DNA of 13,102 bases, from NCBI GenBank assembly GCA_019119145.1, contig DWXR01000032.1, forward strand, positions 1-13,102, in the 5' to 3' direction. Under the pieces are notes generated by a model. That model worked only from the letters and a program-made list of their open reading frames with translations, was not told the origin of the DNA and did no database searches. Shown one piece after another: positions 7,559 through 13,102 of this stretch. Every line of letters starts with the position of its first letter. Position 1 is the stretch's first letter. Origin of the DNA: Hominenteromicrobium gallistercoris (GTDB lineage: Bacteria > Bacillota > Clostridia > Oscillospirales > Acutalibacteraceae). The position numbers and the translations under genes are program-made.

Positions 7559-9049
7559 ATGCAATATAAAAGTACGCGGAACGCGGCGCTGCGCGTGACG
7601 GCCGCGCAGGCCATCGCGCAGGGCATTTCCGACGAGGGCGGCCTGTTTGTGCCCGAAACCTTTCCGGCCGCCGACCTCAATGCAATGCTGCCGCTCGACT
7701 ATGTCGGCCGCGCCGAATACGTGCTCGCGCGCTTTCTGACGGATTTTACCGCAGAGGAGATCGCGCAGTGCGCCGCGCGCGCCTACAGCCCGGAAAAATT
7801 CGAGAACGGCAGCCCGGCGAAAGTCGTTTCGCTCGACGCGCACGGGGAGAACAAGCACGTTCTCGAGCTCTGGCACGGTCCGACCTGCGCCTTCAAGGAT
7901 ATGGCGCTGCAGATCCTGCCGCATCTGCTGACCAAATCGCTCAGTAAGACGGCGGACGGCAAGACGGCCGTGATCCTCGTCGCGACCTCCGGCGATACCG
8001 GCAAGGCCGCGCTCGAGGGCTTCCGCGACGTTGCCGGTACCGAAATGATCGTGTTCTACCCGGAAAACGGCGTCAGCCCGATGCAGAAGCGCCAGATGGA
8101 CACGCAGGAGGGGGCGAACCTCTGCGTCTGTGCGATCGAGGGCAATTTCGACGACGCGCAGACCGGCGTCAAGCGCATCTTCACGAATGCGGAGGTAAAA
8201 GCGGCGCTCGCGGCGCGCAACAAGATGTTCTCCAGCGCGAATTCGATCAACTGGGGCCGTCTGCTGCCGCAGATCGTCTACTACTTCTCCGCGTATCTCG
8301 ACCTTGTGCAGGCGGGCAAGACAGCGATGGGCGACCCGATCAACGTCGTCGTGCCGACGGGCAACTTCGGCAACATCCTCGCGGCCTACTACGCGAAGCG
8401 CATGGGCCTGCCGGTCCGGAAGTTTATCTGCGCCTCGAACCGCAACAATATCCTGACGGACTTTATCCGCACCGGCGTGTACGACCGGAAGCGCGATTTT
8501 TACACGACGATTTCGCCGTCGATGGACATTCTGGTCTCGAGCAACCTCGAGCGCCTTCTGTTCCACCTCTGCGGCGAGGACGATAAAAAGCTGGCGGCGT
8601 GGATGGAGTCGCTGCAGAGCGGCGGCGCCTACACGGTCGACGGCGAAACGGCGGACGCGGTGCGCGCGCTGTTCTGGGCCGGCTGCTGCGACGACGCGGA
8701 GACGGTCGACGTGATCCGGGACGTGTTCCGGCGCGACGGCTACCTCTGTGACCCGCACACGGCGGTCGCGATGGGCGTGTACGCGCAGTACACGGCGGAG
8801 ACCGGCGATGCGACGCCGACGGTGATCGCCTCGACGGCGAGCCCGTACAAATTCTCCGACAGCGTTCTCGATGCGTTCGACTGCGTGAAGCCGGCCGATG
8901 AGTTCGAAAAGGCCGCGCTGCTCGCAGCGCTTTCCGGCACGTCGATCCCGCAGCCGATTCAGGCGCTGCGCGGCAAGCCCGTCCGCTTTGAAAACCGCTG
9001 TGCGGCGGACAAGATGGCGGACTTTGTGCTCGAAAAGGTCGGGGTGTAA
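7559..9049 (+). CDS. thrC: Threonine synthase (long form)
   Basis: A 496-residue PLP enzyme converting O-phosphohomoserine to threonine, the last step of threonine synthesis. The PLP lysine is K113 in GPTCAFKDMALQ, and the phosphate-binding loop is ATSGDTGKAA (142-151). The N terminus MQYKSTRN and the region NINWGR-like (SSANSINWGRLLPQ) plus PTGNFGN are typical of the long class found in proteobacteria, yeast and many Clostridia. I choose ATG 7559 because GGAGG at 7546-7550 lies 8 nt upstream and YxSTR normally begins at residue 3. The earlier ATG at 7544 would overlap that ribosome binding site and lacks its own. It has its own consensus promoter and is followed after 5 nt by the metallophosphoesterase gene. 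Confidence 0.96.
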   Translation: MQYKSTRNAALRVTAAQAIAQGISDEGGLFVPETFPAADLNAMLPLDYVGRAEYVLARFLTDFTAEEIAQCAARAYSPEKFENGSPAKVVSLDAHGENKHVLELWHGPTCAFKDMALQILPHLLTKSLSKTADGKTAVILVATSGDTGKAALEGFRDVAGTEMIVFYPENGVSPMQKRQMDTQEGANLCVCAIEGNFDDAQTGVKRIFTNAEVKAALAARNKMFSSANSINWGRLLPQIVYYFSAYLDLVQAGKTAMGDPINVVVPTGNFGNILAAYYAKRMGLPVRKFICASNRNNILTDFIRTGVYDRKRDFYTTISPSMDILVSSNLERLLFHLCGEDDKKLAAWMESLQSGGAYTVDGETADAVRALFWAGCCDDAETVDVIRDVFRRDGYLCDPHTAVAMGVYAQYTAETGDATPTVIASTASPYKFSDSVLDAFDCVKPADEFEKAALLAALSGTSIPQPIQALRGKPVRFENRCAADKMADFVLEKVGV

Positions 9050-9054
9050 ATCGC

Positions 9055-9762
9055 ATGGCTCTCTACACGATCGCGGACCTGCACCTTTCGCTCGGCACGG
9101 ACAAGCCGATGGACGTGTTCCGCGGCTGGGAAAACTATGTGGAGCGGCTGGAAAAGAACTGGCGCGCGCTGGTGACGGAAGAGGATACCGTCGTGATCGC
9201 CGGCGATATTTCCTGGGGAATGCGGCTGGAGGAAACGGTGCAGGACTTCACCTTTCTCGAAAGCCTGCCCGGGAAGAAGCTGCTTTTGAAGGGCAATCAC
9301 GATTACTGGTGGTCGACGCGCAGCAAGATCGAAGCGTTTTTCGCGGCGCAGGGCTTTTGCTCGATGGAGCTCGTTTTCAACTCGGCCGTGCGCGTCGGCG
9401 ATATCACGGTCTGCGGCACGCGCGGGTGGCTCTACAATGCGGAAACCCCGGAGGACCGGAAGATCGTCGCGCGCGAGAACGGGCGGCTGACGCTGTCCCT
9501 CGAGGCAGCGCAGAAGCTCGGCGGCACGCCGGTGGTGTTCCTCCACTACCCGCCCGTGTACGATACGGCGGAGTGCGCGACGCTGCTCGACACCATGCAG
9601 CGCTTCGGCGTGACGGACTGCTACTACGGCCACATCCACGGCGACCGCGCAGCCAAAAAGGCGCCGGTCGGGGAATACCGCGGGATCCGGATGAATCTCG
9701 TCTCGTGCGATTATATCCGCTTTGTCCCGAAGCTCGTCCGCCTGCACGCAGACTGTAAATAA
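9055..9762 (+). CDS. Calcineurin-like metallophosphoesterase
   Basis: A 235-residue binuclear-metal phosphoesterase. All five metal/active-site blocks are visible: DLHL (D8, H10), AGDISW (D51), GNHDYWW (N81, H82), FLHYPP (H164) and GHIHG (H193, H195). The GDISWG and GNHDYWWS forms are those of the bacterial family usually annotated as a metallophosphatase of unknown substrate. No signal peptide or membrane segment is seen. It starts 5 nt after the thrC stop with only a weak ribosome binding site (GGGG within the end of thrC), so translation is probably coupled to thrC. The next gene, tig, has its own promoter. A phosphoester hydrolase role is sure; the substrate is not. Confidence 0.93.
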   Translation: MALYTIADLHLSLGTDKPMDVFRGWENYVERLEKNWRALVTEEDTVVIAGDISWGMRLEETVQDFTFLESLPGKKLLLKGNHDYWWSTRSKIEAFFAAQGFCSMELVFNSAVRVGDITVCGTRGWLYNAETPEDRKIVARENGRLTLSLEAAQKLGGTPVVFLHYPPVYDTAECATLLDTMQRFGVTDCYYGHIHGDRAAKKAPVGEYRGIRMNLVSCDYIRFVPKLVRLHADCK

Positions 9763-9815
9763 ATTTTTAAAAATGAATTTAACATATGGCATATTGCGTC
9801 GTTCTATGCTATAAT
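9763..9815 (+). promoter_or_regulatory. A+T-rich extended -10 promoter region of tig
   Basis: TATAAT at 9810-9815 is preceded by TATGC, an extended -10 with TG at 9807-9808. No good -35 lies 16-18 bp upstream (TGGCAT at 9787-9792). TTAACA at 9779-9784 is five-of-six but 25 bp away. The upstream tract is strikingly A+T-rich, including the 12-bp palindrome ATTTTTAAAAAT (9763-9774), and may act as an UP element. An imperfect dyad ATATG-G-CATAT (9784-9794) sits where a -35 would be. The start is expected near 9822, and the ~55-nt leader contains a 4-bp stem capped by a GAAA loop (9827-9838). Confidence 0.6.
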
Positions 9816-9876
9816 ACAATTTGTATGGCTGAAAAGCCGCATTGATACGGCAATAAAACTGAGAGGATAGAAGGAA

Positions 9877-11166
9877 ATGAACTTAAAGGCAACCAACAAG
9901 ACTGAGACAAACAAGTACGAGCTGGAAATCGAGGTCCCCGCGGAGGACTTTAACAAGGCGATCGACGAGGTTTTCAAGACCGAAGGCAAGAAGATCACGA
10001 TCCCGGGCTTCCGCAGAGGCAAGGCGCCGAAGGCGTTCATCGAAAAGTATTACGGCGAGTCCGTGTTCTTCGAGGCCGCGGTGGACAGACTCTACCGTCC
10101 GGCGCTGATGGATGCCGTCGAGGCTTCCGGCCTTGAGGTCATCAGCATCGGCCAGGCGGACATCACCGAGGTCAGCAAGGCGAACGGCGTCCAGATGAAG
10201 GTCACCGTCGTTGTAAAGCCGGAGATCACGATCGAGGGCTACAAGGGCATCGAGGCTTCGAAGAAGAAGGTCGAGGTCACGGACGAGGACGTCAGCGCCG
10301 AGCTTGCAAAGGTGCAGGACAGAAACTCCAGAATGGTCACGGTTGAGGACAGAGCGGCGCTCACGGGCGACACGGCGGTCATCGACTTCGAGGGCTTCTG
10401 CGACGGCGAGGCGTTCGAGGGCGGCAAGGGCGAGAACTTCGAGCTCGCGCTCGGCTCCGGCCAGTTCATCCCGGGCTTTGAGGATCAGATCGTCGGCCAT
10501 GAGACTGGCGAGGAATTCGAGATTAACGTGAAGTTCCCGGAGGAGTACCAGGCGGAAAACCTCAAGGGCAAGGACGCGACCTTCAAGATCAAGCTCCACG
10601 AGATCAAGCGCAAGGAGCTCCCGGTGCTCGACGACGAGTTTGCGAAGGACGTCAGCGAGTTCGACACGCTCGACGCGTACAAGCAGAGCATCCGCGAGAA
10701 GCTGCAGAACGACCGCGAGAAGTCCGCTGAGGCCGACGTCGAGAACCAGATCCTCGAGGCGCTCATCGAGAAGGTCGAGGGCGAGATCCCGGAGGAGATG
10801 TACGACAACGAGGTTGAGGAGAGCATCAACAGCTTTGCCTACCGCCTCCAGTCCCAGGGCCTGAACCTCGAGACCTACCTCAAGTACACCGGCATGACGA
10901 CCGACTCGCTCAAGGAGCAGTTCCGTCCGCAGTCTGAAAAGCAGGTCAAGCTCCGCCTTGCGCTCGAGAAGATCGCAGCGAACGAGGGCCTTGAGCCGAC
11001 CGCCGAGGAGCTCGACGCCGAGTACGAGAAGCTCGCGAAAATGTACGAGATGGAAGTCGACAAGATCAAGAACATCGTCGCCGAGGCGCAGGTCAAGGGC
11101 GATCTCCAGAGCCAGAAGGCCGTCGACTTTGTCAAGGAAAACGCTGTTGTCAAGACAGAGGAATAA
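9877..11166 (+). CDS. tig: Trigger factor (ribosome-associated chaperone, peptidyl-prolyl isomerase)
   Basis: A 429-residue protein of normal trigger-factor length. The N-terminal ribosome-binding domain carries the signature GFRRGKAP at 44-51, which docks on ribosomal protein L23. The FKBP-type isomerase domain follows at about 150-245, with DTAVIDFEGF and FIPGFEDQIVG. The C-terminal part (about 250-425) is the helical, Glu/Lys-rich chaperone cradle. It binds nascent chains at the tunnel exit. GAGAGGA about 9 nt before the ATG serves as ribosome binding site. Several Arg codons in the first 160 residues are AGA, unlike the CGC preference of most neighbours. It precedes clpP-clpX, a very common arrangement joining folding and degradation. 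Confidence 0.97.
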   Translation: MNLKATNKTETNKYELEIEVPAEDFNKAIDEVFKTEGKKITIPGFRRGKAPKAFIEKYYGESVFFEAAVDRLYRPALMDAVEASGLEVISIGQADITEVSKANGVQMKVTVVVKPEITIEGYKGIEASKKKVEVTDEDVSAELAKVQDRNSRMVTVEDRAALTGDTAVIDFEGFCDGEAFEGGKGENFELALGSGQFIPGFEDQIVGHETGEEFEINVKFPEEYQAENLKGKDATFKIKLHEIKRKELPVLDDEFAKDVSEFDTLDAYKQSIREKLQNDREKSAEADVENQILEALIEKVEGEIPEEMYDNEVEESINSFAYRLQSQGLNLETYLKYTGMTTDSLKEQFRPQSEKQVKLRLALEKIAANEGLEPTAEELDAEYEKLAKMYEMEVDKIKNIVAEAQVKGDLQSQKAVDFVKENAVVKTEE

Positions 11167-11200
11167 TTTAGGAATTTACAGGTAAGTATATAAAGGTGAT

Positions 11201-11239
11201 TGCAGTCCGCCCGCTGTCCAGCAGACAGCGGGCGCTGCA
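11201..11239 (+). promoter_or_regulatory. Large hairpin in the tig-clpP gap
   Basis: An 11-bp perfect stem (11208-11218/11224-11234) with loop CAGCA is extended by five more pairs (11201-11205/11235-11239) after a 2-nt bulge. No T tract follows, so it is a poor intrinsic terminator. It lies 33-70 nt before the clpP ATG and could be an mRNA processing or stability element, or a weak pause/attenuation site. No convincing promoter is seen in this 105-bp gap: TTTACA (11175) and TATATA (11187) are too close together. I see no CIRCE or CtsR-type repeat. Confidence 0.5.
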
Positions 11240-11271
11240 GAACCCGCGTTTCAGAAAGGAGCAGAGACAAA

Positions 11272-11859
11272 ATGAGTTTGGTACCTTATGTTGTAGAGCA
11301 GACGAGCCGCGGCGAGCGCTCCTATGATATTTTCTCGAGACTGCTCAACGACCGCATCATCATGCTGAACGACGAAGTGAACAACACGACGGCGAGCCTC
11401 GTCGTCGCGCAGCTCCTCTACCTCGAGGGGCAGGATCCGGACAAGGACATCAGCCTGTACATCAACAGCCCCGGCGGCGTCATCACGGCCGGCATGGCGA
11501 TTTACGACACGATGCAGTACATCAAGTGCGACGTTTCCACGATCTGCATGGGCATGGCGGCCTCGATGGGCGCTTTCCTGCTTGCGGCCGGCGCGAAGGG
11601 CAAGCGCTTTGCGCTGCCGAACGCCGAGATCATGATCCATCAGCCGTCCGGTGGCGCGCAGGGCCAGGCGACGGACATCCAGATCCAGGCCGAGCGCATC
11701 CTGCAGATGAAGAAGAGCCTCAACACGATCCTTGCCGAGCGCACGGGCCAGACGTATGAGACGATCGCGAAGGACACCGAGCGCGACAACTTCATGACGG
11801 CACAGCAGGCGATGGAATACGGCCTGATCGATAAGGTCATCGCAACGAAATCGAAATAA
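11272..11859 (+). CDS. clpP: ATP-dependent Clp protease proteolytic subunit
   Basis: A 195-residue serine peptidase that forms the two-ring ClpP chamber. The catalytic triad is visible: S98 in GMAASMGAFLL, H123 in MIHQPSGG, and D172 in DTERDNF. YINSPGG (63-69) and the N-terminal VPYVVEQTSRGERSYDI segment are classic. The start is set at ATG 11272 by AAAGGAG at 11255-11261 and by the family N terminus. A longer TTG-initiated frame from 11200 would translate the hairpin and is not credible. It is followed after 17 nt by clpX, its unfoldase partner, and preceded by tig, with which it may share transcription. Confidence 0.98.
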   Translation: MSLVPYVVEQTSRGERSYDIFSRLLNDRIIMLNDEVNNTTASLVVAQLLYLEGQDPDKDISLYINSPGGVITAGMAIYDTMQYIKCDVSTICMGMAASMGAFLLAAGAKGKRFALPNAEIMIHQPSGGAQGQATDIQIQAERILQMKKSLNTILAERTGQTYETIAKDTERDNFMTAQQAMEYGLIDKVIATKSK

Positions 11860-11876
11860 CGAAAGGGCGTGAGGGC

Positions 11877-13102
11877 ATGCCGAACAATTTCGGAAACGAA
11901 AATGATCTGCGCTGCTCCTTCTGCGGAAAGCCGCAGTCGCAGGCAAAGCGGCTGATCGCCGGCAACGGCGTTTACATCTGCGACACCTGCGTCGAGCTCT
12001 GCATGAACATCATCGAGGACGAGGATGCGCTGCAGCGCGGCAAAGTGGCGGCGAAGAGGAGCGGCGGCGAGGAGGAAAAGGTGCTTCCGAAGCCGCAGGA
12101 GATCAAGAAAATGCTCGACGAGTATGTGATCGGTCAGGACGACGCCAAGATGACGCTTGCCGTGGCCGTCTACAACCACTATAAGCGCATTTTCTTCAAC
12201 AGCGACGACAGCGGCGTGGAGGTTGCCAAGAGCAACGTGCTGCTGCTCGGCCCGACCGGCGTCGGCAAGACCTACCTTGCGCAGACGCTCGCGAAGCTGC
12301 TGGATGTGCCTTTTGCGATCGCGGACGCGACGACGCTGACTGAGGCCGGCTATGTGGGCGAGGACGTCGAAAACATCCTTCTGCGCCTGATTCAGGCGGC
12401 GGATTACGACATCGAGCGCGCCGAGCGCGGCATCATCTACGTCGACGAGATCGACAAGATCTCCCGCAAGTCGGAGAACCCGTCCATCACGCGCGACGTC
12501 AGCGGCGAAGGCGTGCAGCAGGCGCTCCTCAAGATTCTGGAGGGCACCACCGCAGGCGTTCCGCCGAAGGGCGGAAGAAAGCATCCGCAGCAGGAAGTCA
12601 TCAACATCAACACATCGAACATCCTCTTTATATGCGGCGGCGCGTTCGACGGGCTGAAGTCCATCATCGAACACCGCACCGCTGCGCAGACGCTCGGCTT
12701 CAATTCGGACGTGAGGAGCAAGGCGGAGCTCGACAATACGGAGTGGATGAAGGAAGTCACGCCGCACGACCTCGTGAAATTCGGCCTGATTCCCGAACTC
12801 GTGGGCCGTCTGCCGGTCATCACGGCGCTGAGCGACCTCGACAAGAACGCGCTCGTGCGCATTTTGACGGAGCCGAAGAACAGCCTTGTCAGCCAGTATA
12901 AAAAGCTGTTCGAGCTCGACAAGGTGGAGCTCGCCTTTACGCCGGAGGCGCTCGACGCGATCGCCGAAAAGACGATCGAACGCAAAACAGGCGCGCGCGG
13001 CCTGCGCTCGATTCTCGAGGGCACGCTGACGAAGCTGATGTTCGAGGTGCCCGGCGACTATACGATTGAAAAGGTTACCATTACGAAGGATACGGTCCTG
13101 CA
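11877..13102 (+). CDS. clpX: ATP-dependent Clp protease ATP-binding subunit ClpX, 3' end outside window
   Basis: An open frame of 408 codons from ATG 11877 runs off the right edge; only the last few residues are missing, as ClpX is usually about 420 long. The N-terminal zinc-binding domain has C13, C16, C35 and C38. The AAA+ core shows Walker A GPTGVGKT (125-132), the substrate-gripping pore loop GYVG (158-161) and Walker B IIYVDEID (186-193). The RKH loop is at 234-236, the arginine-finger region at IPELVGRLP (305-313), and sensor-2 GAR at 372-374. The ClpP-docking tripeptide is LGF (273-275), an accepted variant of IGF. AAAGGG lies about 9 nt before the ATG, and the gene starts 17 nt after the clpP stop. 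ClpX unfolds proteins and feeds them to ClpP. Confidence 0.97.
   Translation, partial: MPNNFGNENDLRCSFCGKPQSQAKRLIAGNGVYICDTCVELCMNIIEDEDALQRGKVAAKRSGGEEEKVLPKPQEIKKMLDEYVIGQDDAKMTLAVAVYNHYKRIFFNSDDSGVEVAKSNVLLLGPTGVGKTYLAQTLAKLLDVPFAIADATTLTEAGYVGEDVENILLRLIQAADYDIERAERGIIYVDEIDKISRKSENPSITRDVSGEGVQQALLKILEGTTAGVPPKGGRKHPQQEVININTSNILFICGGAFDGLKSIIEHRTAAQTLGFNSDVRSKAELDNTEWMKEVTPHDLVKFGLIPELVGRLPVITALSDLDKNALVRILTEPKNSLVSQYKKLFELDKVELAFTPEALDAIAEKTIERKTGARGLRSILEGTLTKLMFEVPGDYTIEKVTITKDTVL

Noticed and set aside
9825..9845. A six-codon mini-ORF in the tig leader
   Set aside because: It has no ribosome binding site and starts only a few nt after the predicted transcription start; short ORFs like this are expected by chance.
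11200..11271. A 24-codon N-terminal extension of ClpP from TTG 11200
   Set aside because: It would translate the large hairpin, does not resemble ClpP, and a good ribosome binding site and the family N terminus place the start at 11272.

Overview
The window is a gene-dense, high-G+C stretch of bacterial chromosome, and every confident gene is on the + strand. Gene content and order point to a Gram-positive Clostridia member, probably the Oscillospiraceae/Ruminococcaceae area. The indicators are rplS-lepB-rbgA(ylqF)-rnhB-yraN, a B12-binding-type radical SAM protein paired with a DUF2344-type partner, a membrane pyrophosphatase, and metallophosphoesterase-tig-clpP-clpX. This placement is inferred from gene families and synteny; no marker comparison was possible. 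AGGAGG-like ribosome binding sites and sigma-A-like promoters are easy to see, and the A+T-rich promoter patches stand out against the G+C-rich genes.

Layout. 1-426 is the C-terminal end of a membrane-bound pyrophosphatase (hppA), closed by a hairpin terminator at 485-511. A gap of about 300 bp carries a strong extended -10 promoter and a hairpin-rich leader. A translationally overlapping pair follows: a radical SAM protein (733-2583) and a DUF2344-type partner (2567-3220, TTG start). A doubtful 79-codon ORF (3282-3521) comes next, and its 3' end contains the promoter of rplS. rplS (3645-3989) has a structured leader of about 130 nt and is followed by a clear intrinsic terminator. Then come lepB, rbgA, rnhB, a yraN-family gene and an M19 dipeptidase gene, with gaps of about 10-30 bp. 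A consensus promoter embedded in the end of the dipeptidase gene drives thrC and, 5 bp after it, a metallophosphoesterase gene. A further extended -10 promoter drives tig, followed by clpP and clpX; clpX runs off the right edge.

How the genes fit together. The centre is a ribosome, secretion and RNA-maintenance cluster: L19, the L19-linked 50S assembly GTPase RbgA, signal peptidase I and RNase HII. The right end is a protein-quality cluster: trigger factor, ClpP protease and its ClpX unfoldase. Threonine synthase and the dipeptidase add amino-acid metabolism.

I see no mobile element, CRISPR array, tRNA, rRNA or phage gene. I also see no convincing undescribed multi-gene system; this is an ordinary core-genome region. 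The points worth a second look are mostly regulatory (leaders, attenuator-like terminator, embedded promoter), plus the radical SAM/DUF2344 pair of unknown function and the orphan ORF before rplS.
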